Source of the DNA: Capitulum mitella
Lineage: Eukaryota; Arthropoda; Thecostraca; Pollicipedomorpha; Pollicipedidae
Assembly (NCBI GenBank): GCA_030062745.1
Contig: CP099840.1
Coordinates: forward strand, 28,461,006 to 28,525,005
Reading direction: 5' to 3'
Length of the DNA: 64,000 bases
The notes under the pieces were generated by a model. It searched no databases and had not been told where the DNA came from. It worked only from the letters and a program-made list of their open reading frames with translations. The number at the start of each line of letters is the position of its first letter. Position 1 is the stretch's first letter. Shown here piece after piece: positions 11,601 to 36,139 of this stretch. Made by a program: the position numbers and the translations under genes.

Positions 11601-13336
11601 GGAGCTAGAACGATTCTAATTGAGTTTTTGACACATAAAAAAAACGAGATCAGAAGTAGCACAGCGTTTTCTGCATGGGACATCTCAGATGCCTACCTTC
11701 CATCGATGGAATACAGGCACGTTGCCAAGATTTTCCTCAAGGGGGGAGGGCAAATGCTAAATTTTGCCATATGCCACTGGCATATGATGAAATTTACAAG
11801 AAAAAACAGCAATTTTATCTAATTTACCTCATACTTCACGCACAGAAAAACATATCAATGTTTGCTTTTTCAAAATATATATGATCACTTTTACGTATTC
11901 CTGCGAAATCGCCATATATCTAGTGTGCATCGCTTGGCTCAGGGGGGCCATAGCCCCCATGGCCCCCCCTTGGGTACGTCCCTGAATGGAATACATACGC
12001 TTGTTTCTTTCATGTTTCTTTGTAGTGCATAAATGTGAGGGTAGTAGCAGGATATGCCATACATCGTTGAATACCTGCACCATACGGACACAAATGAGCG
12101 ATAAACCAGGTTGCCGCATATTTCTGGTAATTGACATTGGGAGAAACCAAACATTAGCCTGCACTTCCATAATCAAGTTAGTTTGTCTGTGCTAGGTATG
12201 CTGAACAACATAATTCGATATAAAACACGTAACTATCACTGTACTTGAGCTATGACTGGCATGCTAAAGCCCGGCCTTGTATTTTCATGAGACACCTACG
12301 TATGAATTTAGTTGCCTTTACGTTGTAACTCATCTGATTCACTCAATACAAAATTTTTTACTCAACTCGATGCAAGCCTGTTTAACTACACTGTCGTCTT
12401 TCACCTCAAGGGCACATTCATTCGTCAGTTTAACTTCGTCACTGGGGCGCATTTGAATGTCAATTGCGCCATCCCCTGGGAGCAATTAACGAATTTCGGC
12501 AACTGCACCTTTCGAGGTTTTACGAAAACGGACTGCCAGAACAGGCAGCACGTTTCTGAAGAATATTTCCACCGTAATGATGTAGAGTAGTGTTTGTTCC
12601 ATCGTTAGAAAGTCATACTTTCCTTCTGGTACTCAAGGGTGACTCACGCATTGCGTGTTTGTTCAAGGGGGCGCAATTTATCCTCCTTCCCCTATTACAT
12701 GTTCCCGTAAACGCATTAATGTGCGACATCTATACATTTCTGCAGCACTACTACTGAGAATGACTGTCATCTCAGCACAACATGGCCGAAATCAACTGGC
12801 AGTCGTCACTAGAACAGTGGCGGCATATTTTCCCCTGTCCGTGACGGAGCGGCCAGCGTGACGTCACAGGCCCTAAATCCCTCTGACAAACCGAGCTTCT
12901 GTCAGCTTCTGTCAAACTGACGGATATCACTGGCGAGGTTACCTCTTGTTTCTAAACTACCTTATGTAGCAAGGCCGATTTTCGTCTGCTTCTTAAAAGA
13001 CGGCATTGTTCGCTACAGATGTTTTCGAGCAACAAGGCAACATGGTAAGTGGCCAAGTTAGTTTCTGAACGCAGCCCTGAAGACCATTCCTGCCTACAGA
13101 TGGTACCTGCCTACAGATGGCGCTGCCATTACCTGGAGACTCGCGGCGTTTCGATGCAGCTCCGGGACGACCGTCGACAGTCGCTCGCCGTACACCTCGT
13201 CGTAGACGACGTGCACGTGACAATGCGGGTGCTGGCGCAGCACCAGCGTCAGCAGCGCGGCCAGCACCGGCTCGTCAGCAGCCGCGTGGCCGGCGGCGGC
13301 CAGCGCCGCCAGCGCCAGCGCCGCGGTCACCCTCAT
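5683..13336 (-). CDS. Ionotropic receptor (IR, iGluR-related chemoreceptor)
   Basis: Two exons, 13336-13133 and 7476-5683, give about 665 aa. Exon 1 starts at an ATG followed by a signal peptide (Ala/Leu-rich, ending near GHAAA) and ends CTCCAG|gtaatgg. Exon 2 begins after ctcaccag in the same phase (0). The protein has an S1 ligand-binding half (about residues 205-315, with DRSRIVDFSRPY), TM1 near 329-351, a pore/TM2 region at 363-417 ending YSANLIAFLT (the iGluR SYTANLAAF motif, modified), an S2 half to about 550, TM3 near 581-602 and an Arg/Cys-rich cytoplasmic tail. It is expected to act as a ligand-gated cation channel in sensory neuron membranes with a co-receptor. It lacks a long amino-terminal domain, as divergent IRs do. 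The pairing of exon 1 with exon 2 is inferred from phase and order; exon 2 is certain. The ligand cannot be predicted. Confidence 0.85.
8640..9180 (+). repeat. G/T-only low-complexity tract
   Basis: About 540 bases made almost only of G and T on the plus strand, with runs of up to about 20 G and 26 T. Composition shifts gradually from normal to G/T at both ends (8580-8660 and 9060-9260). The right end runs into the LINE coding sequence. Long open frames here encode only Gly/Phe/Val/Trp strings and are not genes. It is either a true simple-sequence region prone to G-quadruplexes or a consensus error. Confidence 0.85.
9158..9890 (-). mobile_element. Non-LTR retrotransposon fragment (Jockey/R1-like LINE)
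   Basis: The minus strand encodes the C-terminal end of an apurinic-type endonuclease, including the conserved SDH motif (DPGLSDHYPI, near 9840), followed by the linker before reverse transcriptase. The linker includes APWWTPECQQAI and an Arg/Lys-rich helix (about 9640-9540), then FKTHYTNV-like sequence. The frame is open for over 190 codons. The reverse-transcriptase domain is missing because the sequence degenerates into the G/T tract at about 9180, and the 5' endonuclease part ends near 9890. It is a truncated copy inside the IR intron. The clade assignment is approximate. Confidence 0.75.
11070..11530 (+). mobile_element. Tigger/pogo-type transposase relic
   Basis: The plus strand encodes a CENP-B-type DNA-binding domain: LPTKKLEAYIIKM, YGVTKAEIRKTVYHVAEHM and HPFHKSSHMA (frame of 11136). 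After about 11245 the match continues one frame over as GKDWLQRFLARHPNLAIRSA and EATSIATLAAF, up to RIYNVDV near 11430. A further match, VIPTVMPPQKLVA (about 11440-11480), follows in a shifted frame and then a stop. These are hallmark segments of Tigger/pogo transposases, with at least two frameshifts and stop codons. The DDE catalytic part is mostly absent. It is a dead copy in the IR intron. No terminal repeats were identified. Confidence 0.7.
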
Positions 13337-16300
13337 CGTACCGTCTGCCGGCCGACCGCTGCCGTGCCGCCGCCGTCCGCCCGCCGACCGCCGGCGCCGC
13401 GGCCCGCCGCTGCTGCGCTGCCAGCGCCGCGCCGACGGCGCTGCTGCGGCCCAGCGTCGACGCTAGGACAGCTGGCGTACCACGCGCCGCCCCGCCGGCC
13501 CAGGAGGCGCACTCGACGCGGCTCTCACAGCTGACGGCTAACATCCGGAGAATGGATGGAGTGTCGCTCTTTGTGAAGGCAAACGCGTAACGCGCACACG
13601 CACAAACGCCATGTATGCTACCGGTCTATTTATTATCAACCACCAGTTAAACAATATGTGGGAGGAAACGCGAGTACAGGAGGTCACAGCAGCGCGCGCT
13701 TGTCACCTGGAGTGAGTTCAGAAACGAAGCGCCCAGCGACAAAGCTTAGCTCGTATAAAAGCGTGTACACCGTCATGAAAGATCACCAGGGCAGCGCCAG
13801 GCCCTGAACGAAGTGCAACTATCTCAATACCCCCACAGCCGCTGCTTCCAAAAGTCATCTTATACGACACATCGTGCCATAAAGCTCTGGTTTCGAAAGG
13901 TACCAACAAAAGATAGCCCCAGATCCCCATTCCCAAGCAGCTTCAACGAAGTTACAGATCACAAACAAGATGGCACAATGAGACGGACATCCCTTCATTA
14001 GTACTCACGCAACACCAGAGGTTCAACCCGTTAGTTTAGGGCAAGTGTCCGGGATATGGGTCTACACACATGGTCCCGAATACGTAGTCCGTTCCAACTA
14101 ATTTACATGTCGTGTGATTCGCAACATAAAGCAAGAGGGGTGATCACGGTTACACAATATGACATTCCAGAAATGAATGTTCTGGAATTTGTTTTGGATG
14201 TCTGGGAGCTTGTACTTCCCAGTCCCGACAAAATAAGCATTCATACAAACAACACCAAATGCTCGTGGTGTGTTCAGACCTGGAGAATCTATCACATTTG
14301 AAAAATCGAACGCACATTCTTCAAGGTCACATGTTGTTCTCTGTCACGAATCTAAAATTTTTAGAGAAAGCATTCAGGTAACTCAAGTAGTTCCTTTGGG
14401 ACAACCACGAATAAAACTAGACATTATCCCTGTCTACGACATAAATACCTTTATCAGAGAAAACATTTAAGGAATAATATGAGATACAGATCTATTTCCC
14501 GCAGTAGCGTTTTATAGCAAGGTTGTTTACTTGAATGGTTCAACAAAGTCCCCTTCCACTAGCCTCTACTACCCCTCAAAGCCCGAAATGACAGAAAAAC
14601 ATCCTTTGAGTGTAGCAATGGCAGGACCAGTCTTCAACCCTGGCACATGAGGTGCGTTACAATCAGACCAATTTCATTAAAAATGTTCCAACAAACTTGC
14701 AAACCACAGTACCATAACAGGTACACTTCGGAAAAGTGGCTTGTCCATGCTGACCGTAATGTTTCGAGGGGCCTTTAGCCGGAAACGGGCGAACTACGAC
14801 AAAATGTAGTTACACCCATCTCCTTGTGTCCACATAGCCTGCGGGCAGATCTGATGTCATTATCTTGACAGACCAGAGCCACCACCATCCCGTTCAAATG
14901 CAAGATGATAATGTCCGCTACAAGTGCGTGCGTCTTCCCTCGTCGCACCAACATGCCGACGAAAGTGTGTTCCGTAGAATCACTGGACAGGGCAATCTGA
15001 ACCCAAAATACTAATAATTATTTCAAAGCCTGCCGGCAGTCAGTAGATTCCAAATTCCATCGTGATGACCCGCGGTGTTTCGATCGATGCATACACGACT
15101 GATCACTTCAATCGACGCGTGCTGTCGCTGTTCCAATCGCCACGCTGTACTCCAGATTTTAATAATTTCAGAAGCCCAGACACGATAGAATGGTAGCACA
15201 GCAACGTTCTTAAATTGTTCGGCGCAAATCCTGAATTTTACAAGATTGGTGATCACGGCAGACGATAAGAAATCGAGAAAAAAACAACGTAAAAAAAAAT
15301 TCACAACGCAATTCCTGCAAAAGTATAACATAGCATATATAGTTTGTATAACATAGCTCGTAAAGCCAGAATCTTCGGTAACAGAGCCTCGCACAATTCT
15401 TATGAATTCATAGAACTGAAATGTCATAAAATCCATGGTCGAAACAGAATCTACCTAACCGTTTCATTGGTCTCACAGTAACCGAGACTGTTAAAACCAT
15501 CCCTAATAAGCCACAGTACATGGAAATTTCACACAGATAACTCTTTACCATTCTAACACCAAGCATGTGATGTAAGCCTTGTAAAAAGGGAGGGAAATCA
15601 CGCGACCAGTTTCAGTATGACAATAAACAGGAGCAGATCGAGTGAAATATCATGAAGTGTTTTCAAGTAAAAGCAAAACAGAAGACGTCCAGCCACGGTC
15701 CCAAGAGGCCTCTTCAACCCCTCCCCCTCGCTCACCACCCCAAAAAATCCTGCCACAGAGTCGTATTGTGATGCAAGACTGTTTGAAAATATGACAGAAG
15801 GCAACAGACGAGTCCCAAAATCAAGCCAGGGGTCATGGCAGACAACACCATAGCTGGTGCTTCCCGAAATCATTGGGGCGTGGTCCATAGGATTTCGGAC
15901 CGCTTCTTTCCACTCACTGTCATAGGCCTAATGTTGAAATCCCTGAACATCGGGAGGGGGGTGGGGGGTGCACATCCCCAACGCCCCAGGATCGCCAGCC
16001 ATGGACAACACCGCAGGACCAATACAGTTCACATTCGCGACATTTCGTTCAACACAAAGCAATACAATCGGATTTGTGACGTTTCGTTACACAAAAGAGA
16101 AAAGTCTGGCGACGCATTTTGAGATGTGATGCGTGATTTGAATTACGCCTCGCACCCGATCCCCGAAATGGTCGCATTCCATCATCAACAGATCCTCACG
16201 AAGGCACAGTGTAGGAATTCTAAAATGACTAAGCTATAATAACTTTCTTCGTGACCACAGCGAGGCGTAAATCTTAGACATTTTTCAGAGTATTTCCTGT

Positions 16301-16733
16301 CTCGGAACAGCAACAAGACGCAACAATACGCCGCTTTCAACCGTTGGGCAATTACGCATGCCATAAACAGAAACAGTTAAAATCGGACAATGTTCTCAGA
16401 AACGGTCAGTTCCATTCATCTTCTGGAAGCTTACGAACATGAATAATTCCTTTACGTTCGCATTTAATGCCCTCGTCACACGGATCTCATGTGCCATCCG
16501 ATACTGTGATATGTTCCGGAGACATTAATTATTTCTTGGCTTTTACGACCATAACGCCTTTCGAACTGACAGACAGAACTGATAGGCCAAAGAAGGCAAT
16601 ATATCACTGACAAACGCAGTCATGCGCACCAGGCGATGCCAAAGTTCTACCCAGTGGATGGATTACCGGGTTCCGGCTGATTTCTCTACAATGCTTTCGC
16701 ATTGGCCGGTTCGCGGGCGCCAAATGACGTCAG
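13337..16733. other. Intergenic between IR and ALAD
   Basis: No coding sequence was recognised. It holds a palindromic run of heat-shock-element-type pentamers at 14164-14188 (ATTCC AGAAA TGAAT GTTCT GGAAT). The region just upstream of the IR ATG is GC-rich to about 13540 and may include its promoter. 15950-15990 has a G-rich/C-rich tract like the edge of a dispersed repeat. Confidence 0.4.
14164..14188. promoter_or_regulatory. Heat-shock-element-like pentamer array
   Basis: Five contiguous pentamers read TTC, GAA, GAA, TTC, GAA at their cores, with a 9-bp perfect palindrome attccagaa/ttctggaat around a 7-base centre. HSF binds alternating nGAAn/nTTCn units. One unit here has the wrong orientation and no start codon is close by, so function is doubtful. 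Confidence 0.25.
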
Positions 16734-30332
<13,599 letters not shown>

Positions 30333-31600
30333 GTTTCTTTTCTGTGACCAGTAAGCACAAGTTAAGGTTTTTTTTTAATTCTTTTCTTATTCTGTATTGG
30401 ACCAGTACAACAAAGCAAACCCATCATGATACGAGTTATAACATCCTGACAATCGCCTGTGCTGGGCAAATTAGATTTTGTTGGTTTTGTGACATTTGGT
30501 TTTCTGCAGCCCTCTCAAGGAAACTGATTTTCAAACGCAAACCAGACCCAAGGACAAATTGCACGTCGCCTTGCACTTTACTGGGTTAGTCTGCAAATGC
30601 CACTCGACTCTGATCGATAACCGGACTAATGAGTATACAGCAAATATGTATGGCAATTAATGCACGTGCGTACAAGGAGGTATCCACAGATGTGCATATG
30701 ACAAATTCTGGTACACCATCATGCACAAAGGTGCAGATATACATACGGAAAATGCCAACATGACAAGTAAACATACACAGAAATGTGCGCCATCACAAAT
30801 GCTTAAACAACCACCGAATGTTGGGCAAATGCATGTAAGTGCAAATATACAGATAATAAATTTACACATACGCTAACATCGTATGCGTTCCGGGTGTGCA
30901 TTAAGATATGGCAGTTCTCGCCATTTTCATGACTGCAGTTATATAACGCATATAGTTCCCAATGTAGGTCAAAAACGCAGTTACGTACAACGACATACGG
31001 GCATGTTTCAGTTTCTCTTTCGATAAAGTTGCCGTTGGCCTCGATGACGACCTCCACATGGCCTCAAGGGAGCGGCAGGTATTGACGATATAGGCCTCAT
31101 CCGTCCTGTCCAAGGCCTCCACGATAGTGTTGGAAGCCTGGTTTTTCTTCTTGATGTCGGAGTACAAATTACCTTTTAGAGTACAATATGTCATGTGTTT
31201 ATATGAGAAGCATGGGCTAACTAGGTGCTTTGCAAGTATATGTGGCCAGCAGGGGTGGATCCAGTGGCTCCCTTGGGGGGGGGGGAAGGCAGCAAACCAG
31301 TTTCCTGAGTTTACATGGTAGGTCAGCGGAGTTATTGATGGGGATGGGGATGAGGGGGGGGGGGGTGAAAGGCGGCTGGCCGTGGGTTCGGAGCGTACTT
31401 CAGCGGCCGAATGTGAATGGTAAACCATCACCCAGGGGGAGGGGGAAACGCTGGGCAACTTCGAACTCTGGTTGAGTAGGAATACCCATGTCTTTTGGGG
31501 GAGTGGCAAATGACCATTTTGGAGTGCAATTTTTTTTTGGAGTATAATATTTTTGGTGCTCCTTGACACAAAAAAGGCGGTTTTTCCCACAATGCTCCAC
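30333..31600. other. Region upstream of ALAD
   Basis: Presumed promoter and any 5' UTR of ALAD, then intergenic DNA. No TATA box, GATA cluster or coding sequence was recognised. G-rich runs at 31274-31287 and 31355-31367 look like parts of dispersed repeats. Confidence 0.35.
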
Positions 31601-31603
31601 GAC

Positions 31604-32534
31604 CTAAGTCTTGAGGGACTCCAGGTCGGGATGGGACTGGACTCCCTCCCGCATAACGCTCCAGATGGAGTAATCCAGCGGGTTAAGCTCTAGGGACGGC
31701 GAGACCACATCTCCTTCCACCAGAAATGTGGCTCTCCTCCAAGCTCCTCCACTGCTTCTGCTTCCTGGCGCTGGCGATCTGTGCGGGCGTTCCGTCCTGC
31801 TGGAACACCAAACTGTCATCTGGGAAAGTCTCCCTGGTCCAGGGGATGACCTCCGTATTCAACAGACGCTCGTACATCTCCCTGAAGGTCTTCTCGTCGG
31901 CATCAACGACCATGATAGGGCACTTCTTCCCGCTGGAACCGACCACGCCGAGGACCATGACATTGTGGGTGCTTGCTGACTGGGTTAAATCGAACCCTGG
32001 GATCAACGTTATCCACAGGGAGGTCAGACAGTATTTGGAGTTTCTCCTGCTCCGCTGGGCGTGCACGTGGAACAACTTCTCGTCGGAAAAGACCCTGATG
32101 AAGTTTGACGTCCTCTTGTCCTTTCTGAAGTTCACGAGACGTTTGCTTCTTTCCCAACGCCGCAGAAGGGCCGCCTCGGTCACACGGGGCCTAATCTGGG
32201 TCATCCTAGATCTCATGTGAAAATCCTGATGGCCCAGGTTCCTCATAGTGGACTGGGCGCAACCAATCCCCTGACGATCTGCCTGATGAACTGCCAGGGG
32301 TTGCCCGATGAACTGAGCCTCGGCGTCCACGTTCTGAAGGGTGCGGACAGCTCGAAGCCCGCCGGACCTCGGGGCCTCTTCCAGATTCTCCCCAGACCGC
32401 AACTTGGCCTTGATCCATTGGATGGTCCTAGGCCCCTCGCCGCAGTGCGCCGCCAGTTGAGCTTCCGTCTTCCCGGATCCGGCCCATCCGCACGGGTACT
32501 CAGCGCCAAGTTGTCTTTTCGGCGGATTATTCAT
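31604..32534 (-). mobile_element. mariner/Tc1-type transposase pseudogene
   Basis: The minus strand encodes a transposase with an N-terminal helix-turn-helix part, then the three catalytic segments: FSDEKLF (first Asp, codon 32084-32082), VFQQDGTPAQ (second Asp, 31796-31794) and LELNPLDYSIW (third Asp, 31675-31673). The first two are in one frame and the third in another, so there is at least one frameshift between about 31770 and 31710. The second-to-third spacing is 121 nt, roughly DD39D or DD40D rather than classical DD34D. The copy cannot make a full protein. No terminal inverted repeats were identified. It lies upstream of ALAD on the same strand. Confidence 0.82.
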
Positions 32535-32929
32535 GACTGGACATCGAAAAGGGGCTGTAGGCCTTTATTTAGTGTGGCAGGGTCAGCGGGTCAAGCCTAT
32601 GGCCACTGGCACACTGCTAACCTATCAGTCTGCGTAAACCCGCTGAACGCGAACCCGCCGCGACTTAACGTACACCCTGCAAAAGCGCATAAAGGCACGA
32701 CCTGTGTATGTAACAATACATAACCATAAATCATAAAAATATCCTTTTATTTTTACAGGCACTGGCATTTATGCAACTGGTCAGTGTGATACCTCGATTT
32801 CCTCTGAGACCTGGTGCATAACACCTAGTGTGACCTTCTTTATGCAAGAAAATGTGGTTTTGCTTGGCTGACGGATGTATACTGATCAGATACTCTAATT
32901 TTTGTCCATAAACAAATGGGTGTCATACG

Positions 32930-35165
32930 TTTGCCTTGTATTCAGAAAAACTGCATAATTTTAGATACCAGACATACTTAGGTGGAAAGCTGGCAGTGAA
33001 GCTATAACATCCCATGTGGTAATGAATAATGTGTGGATAATGAACATCATATTCATGGATCATGGATCATGGATCAATGGTTCAGTACAATTTTGGCACC
33101 CCAAGTAAATGGGTCAGTATGTGGTACAATTCCTTCTTAGAGGGTTTCATTATAATGTTACTTCCAACAGTTGATAGTGTGGGCTTTGGCCAACTACAGT
33201 CCCACTGAACTGGGGGTGGAGGCAGAGGATGGAGGAGTCTATAAAAAATGTGTTGTGTAATTTATGGAAGACTGTTATCCTTTCCAATTCAAGGAAGGTC
33301 CAGCTTGCACAGGAAGTCCCTTTAGCCATTACCCAAATTTGCTCATACCTCTCTGCCACATGCTAGTTAAGTGACAAGGTGGGGCAAAACCATGGTCCAT
33401 TTCATCCAGTGGTCCATTTCTGCATTCAAAACTTGTGTCTTTTCAAATAACCTTTGTACTGCAAATCTCACAGACAAAGATCCATTCATGGTCACCTCCA
33501 AAAACTCCCACTTTTAAGTGGTTTCATGCATACTTTTCTTAAGAACACTGACATTCCTGGGTACATTTTTCATCCTAAGATTTGTGCTTACATATATTTG
33601 CATAGCTCTGTACATTTCTTTTATACACATTGGCCTGGCAAACATTTACTATGGACCCCTGTGATCTGGCAAACAGTGCATTTCTATATAAATGCTATCA
33701 GTTGTCACATCAAGCACCAGAGGTTTTTTATTACCTTGTACAACAGACAGTTTCACCATGATCAACTGATAAAAGAATCAAGCTACAGTGAGTTACTAAA
33801 AAATGATTTACTAAAAATTCTGCCAAATTCAGACACATTACCAGGTGTCATATCAACATTTGAGACATAACAGATGGGTTCTGTCACATAAAATTTTGGA
33901 GACACAGCCTGGCAATTGCAAAATCAAGTGGTGGATGTTATGTAAACTGGCTGACCAACCATGCCCATTAAATTTTTTGAGAGATCTGAAAAGCTGGACC
34001 ATACCCAGCTTTTGACTGATGTAGTATCTAAAAACCTGTAATGCATCAGTAAGGGATGTTTGAAATTTGTGCTTCTCCACTGACTGGCCTTGCTTACATA
34101 AAGCCATGGGCACAGAATTTCTGTACAAAAGGAAGTGAAGCATTTCAATGCCAGCTTCACCTCAAACTATTCTCATAATCATCCTGAACTCAGCCACTTC
34201 AGAATCTTGTTAGGTACCATGTTTCACAAATGTGATGACTGTACCACAATCCAAGCATATCTAGAGAAATTTAGATGTGGGTCTGACTAGGTTGACTTGT
34301 TTTACATTCAGTAATCTAAATGTCATTTCCATTTAACTGTTCATGTGGCACTTTCTTTAAACATCACAATATGAAAATTATCTGCATGGTGTATTGAAAC
34401 AAAGTTTACTATATATATCTCAAAGCTTCTGGGTTGCTTAAGCTTTTATCCTCATTTGTCATAACAGGGGACAATGCTGCTTTTTATACATTCTCAATAT
34501 TTTTTATCAGTTGTTTTTTCACTGCATTTCAAATTTTCCTTGTCAATAAAAATATGAAGCAGAAGACATCTGCCATTACCTGTATCTATGACCCCAAATT
34601 GGATCTGAATAGCTCTGAAATTCCAGTGAGCCTGGGATGCATGATTCAACTTTTGAAAAACTGAAGACCATTGCAAGACTCCTTTTAGGGGTACTGCAGG
34701 TAAGGGATACCATACTGATATACCACTCTATCCTTTAAACCCTGAGCCAGTCTGCAAAACATGGCAGGTTTGGACAAAATCTCTTTGAACAGAGTTATGG
34801 CAAGAAGCCAAGTTTGGGGCAGCTTGAAAAGTTGGGGCAGATGTACCAAACTGGGGCTGCACAGTCCCATCTGGAGAAGAATGTTAGATTGGGACCCACA
34901 TTATTGTAAAAATCTTCTAAAAAAAATTATATCAACAAGCAACAATGGTATGGCTGCATCATGTGGTTTATATGCATCACAACTCCCATTTATGACAAAA
35001 CAAAGTATGGCAAAATTGGCTGCACAATTTTAGCAATTTAAAAATAAAATGGCCTGCATCCATTGCCAAGCAGAGCAGAAATCCAGTTGCCCAAACACCA
35101 CAATGACTCCAATAACATGGTTGGCAGCCTGGACCCTGAAGTTGCAGAAAGGGGGGGGTAGTTTT
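32930..35165. other. 2.2-kb block without any CpG
   Basis: Between CG at 32928-32929 and CG at 35166-35167 I find no CG dinucleotide on reading every line, while the rest of the window is CpG-rich. TG and CA are frequent, as expected if methylated CpG decayed. No ORF in the block has recognisable homology. A short tandem run (atggatcatggatcatgg) occurs near 33055-33075. The origin is unknown: an old methylated repeat, or DNA from a source with different base habits. Confidence 0.85.
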
Positions 35166-35339
35166 CGAATTAACTATTTCCAGAACTATCAAGGATATTT
35201 CACTCAAGGCACTTCAGTGCAGCTGTCTGGTGGTAGTCTGCCCAAAGCAATGCACGTACCTTCCAGGCTTTTCAGTCAGCTTAGGTGTAGGGTCAGTTGC
35301 TGGATCTGAGTAGGGCAAAGAGCCACTTGAACTCAGCCG

Positions 35340-35440
35340 TCCGGTGTCCCACAAGTCTCACTGACCGAGAGCTAACGACGTCGAAACTCGAACCTGCTAC
35401 CCTATGATTCAGAATCAGTCTCTATCCAGTGAGTTAACAA
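35340..35440 (-). repeat. tRNA-derived SINE head
   Basis: On the minus strand an A box (TAACTCACTGG, complement of 35426-35436) and a B box (GGTTCGAGTTT, complement of 35384-35394) lie about 31 bases apart, as in tRNA genes. Between them is an anticodon-arm-like stretch (gactgattctgaatcat). There is no proper acceptor stem, and a non-tRNA tail follows (cggtcagtgagacttgtggg), so this is a tRNA-derived SINE rather than a tRNA gene. Confidence 0.6.
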
Positions 35441-36139
35441 AAACCTGGATGCAGGCTGGGGCGCAGGGCGCAAGACAGGTTCAGGGTGCAAGACTGCCCT
35501 GCATTATAAATGATAGTATACAATTTTTGTTCTCCACATTTGTCCTTACTGCGTCATATATGAAACACAGAATGCGGCTCGTCAGCCAAAAACACTAAAG
35601 TGCAGCGTTCGCTGTCACAACGCTCAATCTCTGAAACTAAACGAACAAATTTCACATCACATCTTGTTATTGACTTTTGATGAACAATTTGTCTGTCGTT
35701 CGCCACCTGGTGACCACGATTCATCATCTTTACATTGAAATTGAGCAAATGTAACTTTTTTCGCAATGGCACCAGCCACAAATCGTCATCTGAAAAACGG
35801 TTTAACTGATTCTTGGAAACCTTCACCGGTTGATTTCTAATCAGTAGCCTAGTCAGGATTTTTTTTTCAGAAGGGGGGTCCTAGAGAATGACGGCCCTTG
35901 ACAATGAGGGGTTCCTTAACACTACGGGGACCTATGGCTAGAACATTAGGGGCTGCTTGGTAAGAACCTGTTTTTTTCCATAACGGCAAGTCTAAGCTTG
36001 CCGGGATTATATCTATGTCTACTGCTCTGGCCACTGAGACCCCATTAACGGTAGAGTTTCCACTTTCTCTAGATCTGAATGCCCGGCTTGCCAGTGCCAA
36101 CTACCTGCCTATACTTCCTTTCAGTCGAATTGATATTCG

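Larger units (their letters stand above)
7477..13132 (-). other. Intron of the IR gene
   Basis: A 5.7-kb intron between the signal-peptide exon and the receptor exon. It holds a G/T-only tract (8640-9180), a LINE fragment (9158-9890) and a Tigger relic (11070-11530). The rest (7477-8640, 9891-11069, 11531-13132) is non-coding sequence in which I recognise nothing. G-rich runs near 11740-11760 and 11940-11970 resemble the edges of dispersed repeats. Confidence 0.55.

Noticed and set aside
30901-31590. 229-codon minus ORF upstream of ALAD
   Set aside because: Low-complexity Pro/Ser stretch, no motif, and it overlaps G-rich repeat-like runs; ALAD starts cleanly at 30332.
35340-35440. Functional tRNA gene
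   Set aside because: A and B boxes are present but no acceptor stem pairs and the B box departs from GGTTCGANTCC, so a SINE is the better call.
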